64,000 nt of DNA from Cenococcum geophilum 1.58 (taxonomy: Eukaryota; Ascomycota; Dothideomycetes; Gloniales; Gloniaceae): contig KV748182.1 in assembly GCA_001692895.1 (NCBI GenBank), forward strand, positions 1,864,341 to 1,928,340, given 5' to 3'. Made by a program: the position numbers and the translations under genes. Positions 23,930 through 34,920 of this stretch are shown one piece after another. How positions within the stretch are numbered: position 1 is the stretch's first letter; each line of letters begins with the position of its first letter. The notes under the pieces were generated by a model. It did no database searches. It was not told the origin of the DNA and was given only the letters and a program-made list of their open reading frames with translations.

Positions 23930-25320
23930 TAAATAGACCGACACGCGCATCCGTCCTTTCGGGCTATATAGATAGTGTCGTTAATAAGGTATTAATCCTT
24001 CCTCTAAGACAGGTCCACTAGGAGTTAGAGCCTAGTAAAGGGGTAAGGTTCCTAGAGTCGTCCGTCGCTGCTATTATATACTACGCCCTACAGCCGTTAG
24101 CTGCTTCGCGTTACCTATAACGCTCTTATAATAATAGGCCGATCGTGTCTTACAGGCGTGGGCCCATAATAACTTAACACCGCGCAGCTACTGTCCCTTA
24201 GCCGCCTACTAACTAAACTTATTGTCCTCCTATTTTAACCAACACCTGCATCTAAGTCCGTTTCAGCCTGCCTATATAGGTTCGTCCTAGCTCTTTCTTA
24301 GTTCGTTCCGGATTAACGTCGCCGCCTAGAGAAGGGTGCCCCTAGCTCTTTCTTGGTCCGTTTTAGATTAACATCGCCGCCTAAAGAAAGGTTAACGCCG
24401 CTGCGTAGAAAGGGAGGATTAACGTCGCTAAATGTGGTTGATGGTGTTAAGTAGGTAGTTATATATTAACTAGTAATATAGTAGAGTTCAATATACCTAC
24501 TTATTTAGGCCTCTACCCTAGTTTTCTAGTACTTTAGTCCCAATCTATAAGCAGTTAGCTGCCACTACTAATTATAGGGAGTTTTACCAGTTCTTTTAGA
24601 TATCTTATAACGGTATTACCCGAGTACCAGTCTACCCCCTAGTAGTCTATATAAGAGTTTCCTCCTAGAGTTAGTACGCTTTTATACGGCTTGGGAGCCT
24701 TCTATAGCCTCTAGTTTTATACCTTTCTTTATTGTTTCTGCTGGCGTAGGTATAAGCTGCCGTTTCTAGGGGTTATAACTCCTATCTTAGCGCCTACTAA
24801 CGTAATCCTATAGGGGCGTCGTAGCTATATTCTGCAATATAGTTGGGTATACCTTCTATAGACGAGGCCGAGCCACTGCCTTTCCCGCCTAAGTAACTCC
24901 TATTTACTTCTTAAGTATATCTTACCAGCGAGCCGCCCTAGAGGTGAATAGTTCCGTCTATTAATATACCAACACGCGTATCCGTTCTCTTAAGCTATAT
25001 AGTAGTCTCTCTAGCTAGGGTGTAATCCTACCTGCCTATTAGGTGCACTAAAGGTCAGAGCCTAGTTAAGGGGTAAGGTCCTTAAAGCTAGTAGTGGCTA
25101 CTATATATTACGCCCTATAGGAAGCCAGTAGTAATATAGGGGCGCAATACCCTATATACTACTAGTTCCCGTTTTACGTTGCCTATAAGAGTCTCCTTAT
25201 AATAGGCCGACTATATCTTATAGGAGGGGGGCTATAGAGATACTAGGTCCCATACCAGATAACCTACTCTCCCCCTTCCTACTAACTAAGCTTATGTCCC
25301 CCCTTTTTATAAGCTGGCCT
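23930..25320. repeat. Imperfect direct duplication inside LINE 5' region
   Basis: The segment beginning CCGACACGCGCATCCGT (about 23,938) is repeated from CCAACACGCGTATCCGT (about 24,961). Shared landmarks in order are GGTAAGGT, TACGCCCTA and AATAGGCCGA. The same segment is single at about 35,440 in LINE copy C. Confidence 0.7.
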
Positions 25321-26278
25321 ATATCTCTAACTGTTAAGTCCTTATCTAACTGGCCTATATTTCCCCTGCAGCCTCCCCTATATATATACATTAGGTTACG
25401 TACACTACGCCTATTAAGACCCTCTTATAAGTTGCCTTATATATATGCGCATTAGGTTACGTACACTACGCCTATTAAGACCCTCCTATAAGTCGCCTAT
25501 AAGTTAACTATAGGTTAACTATAAGTCGATTAAGTCGTACGCCATAGGGCCGTTAAAGCTGGCCTGTGTTTCTACTACCTAGAGCTTTGCCCATGTTTCT
25601 ACCTTATTAAGCCGTTTAGTCGCCGTTACGTTGCTATTACATTGCTATTGTCTAGGTCGCGCGTATTATGCCTATTAAGACCCTCTTCTAAGTCACCTAG
25701 GTATACTAGATACTAGATAGGCCCTTATAAAGGGGCCTTAATAAGTTCTCTAGGTAGGGCCTTAATAAGTTCTTTATAGTGGCCTTAGGGCCTTAATAAG
25801 TTTCGTATAAAGTATCTATAATACGTTAACCTTAATAAGTTCTTATAAAAAGAGGTTCCCTACACCCTTACTGTATCCTCTTAATCTTAGAGCTCGTGTA
25901 AGCCTAAGGGTGTCCTATTATACGCCTAGAGCGCGTTTATATTAACTAGCTAAATAAGGCCAGTTTCGGGCCTAGCTGCGAGCTAGGTAGTTATATATTA
26001 GGCGGTTTTTATATCCTAGTTTCTCTTAATGGCCCCCCTAAATAGTATGGTAGGAGCCCTAAGTAGGGGTAGTAGGACTCCTAGCGTTGTTAAGGGCGAT
26101 ATACGCGTCGCAGGCTTAATACCATAGAGTCGCAACACTAGCGCGCGCAGCGCGCTGCGACGGCTCTCCTTTATTGCCTCTGCACTTAGCTATTATAAGG
26201 AATGATTTCCCAATAATGTTTCCACCCGCGGCGACATAGACGCGTGCAGTAGGGCTTCGCGGGCTTACCCTATAAATA

Positions 26279-28326
26279 TGCATATAACTATTCGAATTTA
26301 ATATAATATAAATTACCTTTACTATAAAAGTTATAACCAATATAATAAAGTTATAACTACTAATCGCGGTAAAGAATACGAAGATAATATATTAAAACCC
26401 CTTAAAATTCGTATAATATAAGCTGCACCCTTTTATTTATTAGTAAGAAAACAAGACTATAAGATCTTTACTATAACACTAGAAGATATTAAAAAGGTAT
26501 TAAAACCGAAGCAATATACTAACCCCTAACCTCTTATATCTAAAGAATATTATAATCTAATTAATACGTTTAAGAAACGATTTATAGACTAACTACCCCC
26601 GCATTAAGATAAGTATAATTTTAAGATAGAACTTAAACCTAGTATAACGCCAAAGTTTGGCCCGTTATATGGTATATTACAAGAAGAGCTGCTAGTGATA
26701 TAATAATACCTTAAAAAGCACCTAGAGAAAGGATTTATTCGCCCTAGTTAATTACTATTTACCTTACTTATACTATTCGTTAAGAAACCTAAAGGAGGCT
26801 TAAGGTTCTATATTAATTATTAAGCCTTAAATGCAATTATAATTTAAAACCGATATCTAATTCCTCTGCTTTAAGAAACGCTTAACTACTTAGTAAAAGC
26901 ACGATACTTTATAAAGCTTAACGTAGTTACTACCTTTAATTAAATCTATGTTTATAAAGGAGATAAAAAGTATACAGCTTTCCGTATATAATGGGGACTT
27001 TTTAAATACCTAGTAATGCCGTTTGGTGTAAAGAACGGTCCCAGTATATTTTAGCAATATATTAATAATACGCTTCGCGAATTCCTTAATATATTTATTA
27101 CCGCGTATATTAATAATATCTTAATCTATTTATCTTCGCTTTTTAAGTATTAGAAGCACGTCTAAATAGTTCTTAAACGCCTATAAGACGCGGGCTTATA
27201 ATGCGATATTAAGAAATGCAAGTTCTATATGTCTAAAGTTACGTACTTAGGCCTAATTATATCCTATAACGGAATTAAAATAGACCCTAAGAAAATTGCT
27301 GCAATTATAAACTGGGAAAGTCCTAGTAGTATATAAGATATTTAAGGATTTTTAGGATTCGCAAATTTCTACTATTAATTTATTAATTACTTCTTAAAAA
27401 TTATTTAGCTATTAGTAAACTTAATAAGAAAGAATATAAGATTTAAATAGACTACTAAATATAAACAAGCTTTTAATAACCTAAAATATCGTTTTATAAC
27501 TACTCTAATTCTCGCCTACTTTAATCTGGACCTTAAATGTATTATTAAAACAGACTCGTCTAATTATATACTAAGAGGAGTGTTATTGCAATATAATAAG
27601 AACGGCGAGCTATACCTAGTAGCCTTTCTCTTCCGGAAACTTACCCCTACTAAATTAAACTATAAGATATATAATAAGAAACTACTTATAATTATTAGAT
27701 GCTTTAAACAATAGCGTTTAAAACTTAAAGGATTATTGTTCCTAATACGCGTATTAACGGACTATAAAAACCTGCAGTACTTTATAACTATAAAGCAATT
27801 AACGTAGCGCTAAATTCGTTAGGCCGAATACCTCTTATAATTTAACTTTAAGATTATATACTAACCTAGTAAACTTAATTAGAAGCCTAACTTATTAATA
27901 TAATAATTATAGGACTTACTTATAAACGCCTCTAATAAACGGATTATAAATTAATTACAAATTCTACTACCCTCTAAACGCTTTAAGAAGCTACGCCCTA
28001 TATTTTTAAACGCGGAGCTTAATAGGAATAAATTAGAAATTAATAAGTAGGATATAGAAATTAATAAATTAATAAAGCACGAATATAAGAATAACCCCTA
28101 AATAGCAGATATAATAAAAGCGATTTAAATAGAGAAACGGTAATATAAGGATATTACACTCGCTAAATGCGAAATCCGTAATAATCGGTTATACTATTAA
28201 TAGAAGATAGTAGTCCCAAATTCTAAACCCTTACGATTTAAGATACTTAAATTCGTATACAATTCCCCTATAGTAGGGCACCCTAGCTATATAAAGACCT
28301 ATAAGATTATCTAATAAGTATATTAC
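26279..28326 (+). pseudogene. pol: Gypsy reverse transcriptase and RNase H relic
   Basis: Fragments in order: KFGPLYGILQEELL, FVKKPKGGLRFYINY, ALNAII, KLNVVTTFN, MPFGVKNGPSIF, AYINNILIYL (about 27,100-27,125; family YxDDILIFS, both Asp to Asn), GFLGFANFYY, IIKTDSSNYILRGVLLQ, PVAFLFRKLTP-like and NYKIYNKKLLIII (RNase H). After RNase H, LPRRFKK-like linker text leads to the integrase zinc region, with NSPIVGHPSYIKTYK near 28,260-28,310. Frame is interrupted at the conserved YYWP by the TIR element. Inactive by RIP. Confidence 0.9.
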
Positions 28327-28654
28327 TACATCAGCAAAATATGGTACCCTTTTAATGGCCTTAATGGTTAGTGGTTGACGCAATTAGCGCGTAGTTAAGG
28401 GCATTTGGCAACTCGACCGACTAGCCTATGTTGTGTTTTTTTAACACGCAACCTGCGCGCAGCCTGTGCGTAACCTACGCGCAACCTACGCGTAACCTAC
28501 TAGTAATTTACGCATTTGGCAACTATAATTATATTTACCTCTTTTATACTAATAATATATTTTAAATAAATAAAAGCTATTTTAAAGCTATTTATAAGGC
28601 TAGCAAAATAAATATTATTATTTTAGATAATTTAATATAATATAGCGATGGTTC

Positions 28655-29060
28655 TCTTCTACCTATCTACCTATTGACTTACCTATCTGCCTGCATCGCC
28701 TACCTATTTATATTACCTACCTATCTACATCTACCTGTTTATATTTGCCTACCTATCTATATCTACCTACCTATCTATATCTACCTACCTATCTATATTT
28801 ACCTACCCGTTAGCATTTATCTACCTATCTATATCTACTTACCTATCTATATCTACCTACCTATTTATATCTACTTATTTATATCTACCTACCTATTTAT
28901 ATCTACCTACCTATCTATATCTACTTGCCTATCTATATTTACTTACCTATTTATATCTACCTGCCTATCTATATCTACTTACCTATCTACATCTACCTAC
29001 CTATTTATATCTACCTACCTATTAGCATCTACCTGTTTATGCCCACCTGTCTATACTACC
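28655..29060. repeat. About 18-bp minisatellite CTACCTACCTATCTATAT (array 4, right copy)
   Basis: Inverse of the array at 18,355-18,735. It keeps an open frame of 131 codons (PIYIYLP repeats) only because of its period; this is not a gene. Confidence 0.92.
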
Positions 29061-29104
29061 TTAATTTAATTAATTGATTGAATCGTTTATAGTGTTAGCT
29101 GGCT

Positions 29105-29870
29105 AGTTATTGTCGTCTGGCTCTGGCGACGGTTATCTAGTTCTAGCGACGGTTATCTAGTTCTGGCGACGGTTGTCTAGCTCTAGCAACGGTCGTCTAG
29201 TTCTGGTAACAGTCGTCTGGTTTTGGCAACGATTGTCTAGTTCTAGTAACGGTCGTCTGGCTAGCAATGGTTGTTTAGTTCTGGCGATAGTTGTCTAGTT
29301 CTAGTAATGGTCGTCTGGCTAGCGACGGTTGTCTGGTTCTGGTAACGGTCGTTTAGCTAGCGACGGTCATCTGGTTCTGGCGACGATCGTCTAGCTCTGG
29401 CAACGGTTATCTAGTTCTAGTAACGGTCGTCTAGCTAGCGACGGTCGTCTGGTTCTGGCGACGGTTATCTAGTTCTAGTGATAGTCGTTTAGTTCTAGCG
29501 ACGGTCGTCTAGCTTTGGCAACAGTTATCTAGTTCTAGTAACGGTTATCTAGCTAGCGATAGTTGTCTAGTTTTGGCGACGGTTGTTTGGTTCTAGTAAT
29601 AGTTATCTAGCTAGCGACGGTTGTCTAGTTCTAGCAACAGTTATCTAGTTTTGGTAACGGTTATCTAGCTAGCGATGGTTATCTAGTTCTAGTAACGGTT
29701 GTTTAGCTAATAATAGTTATCTAGTTTTAGTGACGATTGTCTAGCTCTAGTAATAATTGTCTAGTTTTAGCGACGGTTATCTAGCTAGCGATGGTTATCT
29801 AGTTCTAGTAACGGTTATCTAGTTCTGGTGACGGTTATTTAGTTTTAGTAATGGTCTTCTACTAGCTGCT
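29105..29870. repeat. 20-bp minisatellite CTAGTTCTAGTAACGGTCGT (array 3, right copy)
   Basis: Inverse of 17,370-18,300. About 38 units with 16-bp CTAGCTAG variants, as in the left copy. Confidence 0.92.
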
Positions 29871-29984
29871 ATTCTAGTGCCTCCCTAGGTAGGGAGGATA
29901 TAAAGAAGGAAGAAAGGGTAAAAAATAAGGTAGCTATATAGGGTAGAGGTATGTATAGAGGCTATTAGGAATATAGCGGGGACC

Positions 29985-30180
29985 TAATATAGAGCTTTAT
30001 ATAGAGCCTCTATACATAGAGCTTCGCGTAGAGCCTTATATAGAGCCTCTATATATAGAGCTTCTTATAGAGCCTCGTGTAGAGCCTCTATACGTAGAGC
30101 TTCGCGTAGACCCTCGCGTAGACCCTCGCGTAGACCCTTATATAGAGCTTTATATAGAGCCTTATATAGAGCCTCTAAGT
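29985..30180. repeat. 12-bp minisatellite AGAGCCTCTATA (array 2, right copy)
   Basis: Inverse of 16,750-17,260 but about 16 units instead of about 42, so copy number changed after the copies separated. Confidence 0.9.
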
Positions 30181-30299
30181 AATAAAACTATAAGATTGTA
30201 TAAGATTGTATAAGATTGTATAAGATTGTATATAATAGTTAAATATATAGTATATAACTTTACCTTAATCGCACGTTAAGAAATATATAGTTAGCTTTT

Positions 30300-30620
30300 A
30301 AAGTTGTTAAGTAGGTTAACTGCATATTAAGTTAGTTAAATTGTATATTAAGTAGGTTAACTGCGTATTAAGTTAGTTAAATTGCATGTTAAGTAGGTTA
30401 ACTGCGTGTTAAGTTAGTTAAATTGCATATTAAGTAGGTTAACTGCGTGTTAAGTTAGTTAAATTATATGTTAAGTAGGTTAACTGCGTGTTAAGTTAGT
30501 TAAATTGTATATTAAGTAGGTTAACTGCGTGTTAAGTTAGTTAAATTGCATATTAAGTAGGTCAACTATATGTCAAGTTAGTTAATTGCGTGTCGAGTTA
30601 GTCAAATTACATGTCAATTA
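30300..30620. repeat. 41-bp minisatellite (array 1, right copy)
   Basis: Inverse of 16,330-16,635, about eight units of alternating AAGTAGGTTAACTGCGTGTT and AAGTTAGTTAAATTGCATATT-type halves. Confidence 0.9.
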
Positions 30621-30680
30621 CGCGAAACGCGAAAACCAAAGTCTACTTAAATCTCATCCTGCGAATATTTTCCTGATATA

Positions 30681-32300
30681 GCCTATAATATACAACTATA
30701 TACGAAAATACGTTTAAGTATATAGAATATATATATGTAGGAAGACCTCTTATATAAAGAAGTAAGGAGTACTTTAATTATTGCCAATTCTAATATAAAG
30801 ATAGTAAGATATCTTAATTAACTTTGTAGTTAACCTGCCTAATAGTAATAGGTTTATGAATATTATAGTAGTTATTAACTATTTTATAAAAATGCGATAT
30901 ATAATTCCTATAGACTTAATTAATATAATATTAGTAGCTAAATGTTTTATTAAGCACGTCTTTAAGCTACACGGACTTCCTAATTTAATAATATCTAACT
31001 ATAGAAGCCAGTTTATTTTAAATTTCTAGTAAGCCCTATATAAACGATTAAGTATACAAATACAACTCTTAACTATATTTTATTTAGAGATAGATAGTTA
31101 AACTAAAATTATAAACGCGATTATAGAATAATACCTATAAATATACTGCTCCTACCTGTAAGACAACTGGGAAAAGTGGCTACCTTTAGCTAAGTTTACT
31201 ATAAATAATACAAGAAACAAATTAATAGGCGTAACGCTGTTCTACGCAACCTACGGACAAGACCCTTAACTTAGATTTAAATTATAACCCAAAATTAATA
31301 TAATAGGACCTATAATTAAGAGGATTTAACTAATTAACGCGTATAACTTCGCTAATTAAATAAAGCAGTTAACGGAACTATTATAAAGTAAATTAGTATA
31401 CGCTTAAATAGTATAGAAATAGCATGTAAATAAAGGACGAGCTTCCGCGTAGGACTTTAAGGAAGGTAATATAGTTTACTTAAATATATAAAACCTAAAG
31501 ACTTAATAACCCTTAAAGAAACTAGACTGGAAGTTTACGGGCCTATACTAAATTAAGAAAAAACTAAGCCTATACGCTTATAAGCTTAAACCGCTAACTA
31601 AGATAAAAATATATCTAACGTTTTACGTAAACTTGCTATAACCCTTAAAAAGTAAACCTATAACTCGCGAAGTGCTATCGCTACCTTTTATAATTGTTAA
31701 TAACGGTAACAGTTCTTACTTTATTAACTTAATTAATAATATATAATAGAAAATATAATCTAAATAATTTAAACTTCTTATTAAGTGGGAAGGATATAAA
31801 ATATAAACTTAGAAAACCTATAACTAGATTAAGACCAACGCGCCTTCCCTAGTAAAAGAATTCTATAAAGACTATTCTTCGCGGCCTACTCTAGCTAGAT
31901 AAATATAATATAAAGGTAAATAACTGCTACCTAACACAAATACACGAAATATAATAGCAGGAAGCTTAAAATTAAAAAGAACTTAAAATACGTTATAACG
32001 TTTATAATACAATTATATAACATATAAGATGTTAAAGAACTTTAACTAGCGATTAAAGTTATTTAATTGGTTAGATTTGCCTTGTTAAGACCTACTATAA
32101 AGATATTAGTTTAGCTTACCGCCTTAACTAAGCTAATAATAATTTTCTATACTAGGTATAGAAAATCCTAATTAGCCTACTTAACGATTAGAACCGGTAA
32201 AACCCTATACCGCTACCCGACGCGAAAACATAATATATAATAAGTTATAAGTCTTAACTAAAATTAAATTATTTAAATTATTTAGACCTTTAGCTAAAAG
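30681..32300 (+). pseudogene. pol: Gypsy integrase and chromodomain relic
   Basis: Continues from YYWP into YNYIRKYV. The catalytic core is visible as MNIIVVINYFIKMRYIIP (first Asp to Asn), NLIISNYRSQFI (family SDRGSQF, D to N) and LEIDSXTKIINAIIE (the D-D-E glutamate region, TExDGQTE). WLPLAKFTINNT and RASAXDFKEGNIVYL follow. At about 31,775-31,880, IKWEGYKI, NAPSLVKEFYKDY and RP form a C-terminal chromodomain, as in chromoviruses whose integrase targets modified histones. Stops are RIP-type. Confidence 0.88.
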
Positions 32301-32308
32301 GGGGGTAC

Positions 32309-32652
32309 TATAATAGGACTAGCCTAGTTATAGTAGGAATGTCTTAGTAAAACACTTAATAGATAAATTCCGACGCTTTAACTAAATTTTACTAAATTTT
32401 ACTAGCTTGATTGACTTCTGCCAAATTCTATTAGATTAATTAAATTTTACTAAAGTCCGTTAAAGACCGCGTGTGTATATGCGTACGCATCGACCACTAA
32501 GCCCCTAACTATTTAATTATATAATTCTCTTATTATTCCCTTCTCTTCTTTACGCAACGTCTTGTTCTTAGCAAGAGCTATATACCCTTAGATTTAGATA
32601 GAATTTATATTATTCCTTTAAATCTTCCCTAAAGTCTCTTCGCGCCCTTACA
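32309..32652 (+). repeat. Gypsy 3' LTR
   Basis: 344 bp, begins TATAATAGGAC (5' LTR TGTAATGGGAC) and ends CCCTTACA, followed by the target duplication GGTAG. Preceded by the polypurine tract AAAAGGGGGG (32,297-32,305). Confidence 0.93.
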
Positions 32653-32657
32653 GGTAG

Positions 32658-34490
32658 AGACTGAGGTCCTTTAAATACATAATACTACGCCTAAGAAATG
32701 TACTAAGTACGTCGGTACGTTAGTACGTTAGTATATCCTATATTCCTATATTCCTACGTTTTTATATTCTAAACCTATAACGTAACTAGCTATATAACTC
32801 GGCTACCCCTTATTTTATAGCTTGATTGGTTTTAGTGCCTCCTATATTATCTTAACTAACCCATTTATATCTCTCCTTAGTAGTGCTACTACTACTAATA
32901 TAAGGTCCGTAACACTCTTTATTACGCCCTTTAAAACCCTAGTAATTCCCCTATATGTATATTATATTCTTTATTAAGCTATACAGCCCTATTTATAGTA
33001 ATTCCTAAAGCTAGTTTTTTTAATAGCCTTTATAATCCTCTAAATAAACTATTTATTAATGGATACTCCTATTACTTTAACTAGGTAGTTTTAATAAAGG
33101 ATCTTATACTTAAGGGTATCCCCTTAGGTAATTATCTAATCCTTTACCTACTAGTTAAGGAGTGTAACCTTTATATCGCCGTTATATAGGACCCTTACTG
33201 CCACTGCCCTTAGTATATATACTTTAATTAATATAAGAATCTATTCTAGTTCCGCTCCTACTATCTTTAGTATTTTAACCCTAACTATATCTCTAACTAG
33301 TACTATACTAGGTATACACTAAAGAGTTACTAGTTAGGCGCTTATAGTAATATTAGCCTACAATAGCTTTACTACCTATACTATTAGTATTCCCTATAAT
33401 TTTATAGCGTCCTTAATACGTCTAAGCCTATTCTTTACCGTATTTTAGTTTCTACTATTTTTAGCCGCTGCCCTTTAGTTATTATAGTTACGTCGCCCCC
33501 TATTAGGTTTATTATAGTATTATAATTTTCTATATAGCGCCCACCCTTTAAGTCTGCTAAGACCCTCCCGTATTATATAGGCTTTCCGGTTATACTATAT
33601 ATATTAGTTCTAGGGCATAATATGCCGCGGATTTAATTAGAGATGGTTATTTCCTTATTAAAGGATTAGTAGGCGTGTTCTGCTACTATAGCGGCTCTAT
33701 ATAAATATATATATAAATTTAATATCCGTTGTATTATACTACGTACAATACTGCGTATGCAGTCTCTAGGCTATAGCGCTATAGTTCTATATATATGAAT
33801 CCTTTCTAGGCAGCTTAATATGTACTAATAGCTAAGTAGACACTCTAGCCCGTTTTAAATACTAGGGGGAGCTTTTAGCCTATTAGTGTTTTGTTTTAAT
33901 ATTTTACTTACTATGGTCTAGTTTATACCAAGAAAATCGCACTAAGGAAATCCTAGCTCTTTTATCTATTTCTGCTATATTCTGCCGTTTTTAGAGTAAA
34001 AAAAGCGCTCTAAAAGATAGATTTTTAATATAGTTTTATATATAAGAATAAGAGAAACTATATAGCTTACTAGCTTAAAAGTAGCTACTAATTACCCCTA
34101 TATAACTGTTTAATTCTATACCCTATTCCTCCTCCTTACTAAAGAAATAGGTAGGGAATTAGTAATTAATAGGTACTCTCCCTAAAAGTAACCTACTAAT
34201 CCTAGATTTACGTTCTAGAAAACGGGTATTTTATAAGGGCGAACCTCGTTATATATACCCGCTCCTATAGGAAAATTTTTTATAAGGTTGTCTGTATAGG
34301 GTATAAATACTAATTCGCCTATATACCTTATATTTAACGTACTAATAGTAACACGGGCTAGTCCTCTTCCCCTATCCCCTACTATAGCTACCCTAGCAGT
34401 GCATTGTCTGTAGTACGCCTATAGTACGCCTACGGCACGCCTGCGGTCCTTTATAGTTTAATTGCCTATAACGTAACAGCCGTGGACTGG
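32658..34490. other. RIP-degraded DNA right of gypsy, no gene recognised
   Basis: This is the right-hand part of the sequence that gypsy entered. CGGTACGTTAGTACGTTAG forms a short repeat near 32,713. Neither strand gives a recognised motif. Near 34,410-34,440 there are CTACGGCACGCC-type short repeats leading into the 35-bp array. Confidence 0.45.
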
Positions 34491-34499
34491 TTGCAGTAG

Positions 34500-34920
34500 A
34501 GGTTATCTACAGTATAACGGCTGTAGACTGGTTGTAGAAGGTCGTCTGCTTTACAGCAGACTAATTATAGGAGGTTGTTTGCTCTATAGCAGACTGGTTA
34601 TAGAGGAGGTCGTCTGCCCTATAGTAGACTAATTATAGAGGAGGTTGTCTACTTTATAGCAGACTAGTTATAGAGGAGGTCGTCTACCCTATAGTAGACT
34701 AGTTATAGAGGAGGTCGTCTACCCTATAGTAGACTAGTTATAGAGGAGGTCGTCTACTCTATAGCAGACTAGTTATAGAGGAGGTTGTCTACCCTATAGT
34801 AGACTGGTTATAGAGGAGGTTGTTTACTCTATAGCAGACTAGTTATAGAGGAGGTTGTCTACTTTATAGTAGACTGGTTATAGAGGACGTCGTCTACCCT
34901 ATGGTAGACTGGTTATAGAG
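34500..34920. repeat. 35-bp minisatellite, about 11 units
   Basis: GTCTACCCTATAGTAGACT followed by AGTTATAGAGGAGGTC repeats at a 35-bp period, with C/T and G/A differences. TAGACT and GTCTAC with the central CCCTATAG make each unit partly palindromic. It abuts LINE copy C at GTAGGTAGTT (34,921) without a gap. Confidence 0.9.

Larger units (their letters stand above)
21445..26263 (-). mobile_element. LINE copy B, Tad1-like non-LTR retrotransposon inserted in gypsy pol
   Basis: About 4.8 kb on the minus strand, bounded by the 15-bp target duplication CTTACCCTATAAATA (21,430-21,444 and 26,264-26,278). The 3' end is a (TTA)n-type tail at the left border. Inside are reverse transcriptase and, toward the 3' end, an RNase H/zinc-type tail. 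Only this copy reaches the full 5' end, ending in GCCCGCGAAGCCC on the minus strand. The 5' half contains an internal duplication (about 23,930-24,240 resembles 24,958-25,320). I could not find an apurinic endonuclease domain upstream of RT; a junction near 23,820 may mark its loss. Confidence 0.88.
28329..30678 (+). mobile_element. Minisatellite-rich TIR element, right copy, inserted in gypsy integrase
   Basis: Starts CATCAGCAAAATATGG and ends as the inverse of TATCAGGAAAATATTC: 14-bp terminal inverted repeats differing at two sites, one a C/T. TA lies on both sides (28,327-28,328 and 30,679-30,680). Removing the element plus one TA restores the gypsy frame to TAT-TAC-TAG-CCT, the conserved integrase YYWP with the RIP change TGG to TAG, which supports the borders. 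The interior is four minisatellite arrays separated by 40-290 bp linkers, with no transposase frame. Same family as 16,259-19,052. Confidence 0.85.
19397..32652 (+). mobile_element. Ty3/gypsy chromodomain LTR retrotransposon, nested insertions, RIP-inactivated
   Basis: Two 344-bp LTRs (19,397-19,740 and 32,309-32,652) begin TGTAATGGGA/TATAATAGGA and end CCCTTACA/CCCTTATA. They are flanked by the perfect 5-bp duplication GGTAG (19,392-19,396 and 32,653-32,657). Removing the LINE with its duplication and the TIR element leaves about 6.1 kb, a normal full length. Order on + is gag with a CCHC knuckle, protease, reverse transcriptase, RNase H, integrase, chromodomain: the pol order of Ty3/gypsy. 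A purine run AAAAGGGGGG just before the 3' LTR is the polypurine tract. No primer-binding site was recognised after the 5' LTR. The many TAG/TAA stops and D-to-N changes show RIP. Confidence 0.93.

Noticed and set aside
28674..29069. Open frame of 131 codons rich in YLPIYI
   Set aside because: It is the translation of an about 18-bp minisatellite whose period keeps the frame open; no start context or domain.
29105..29870. Regular direct repeats as a CRISPR array
   Set aside because: Units are contiguous without unique spacers and the genome is fungal.
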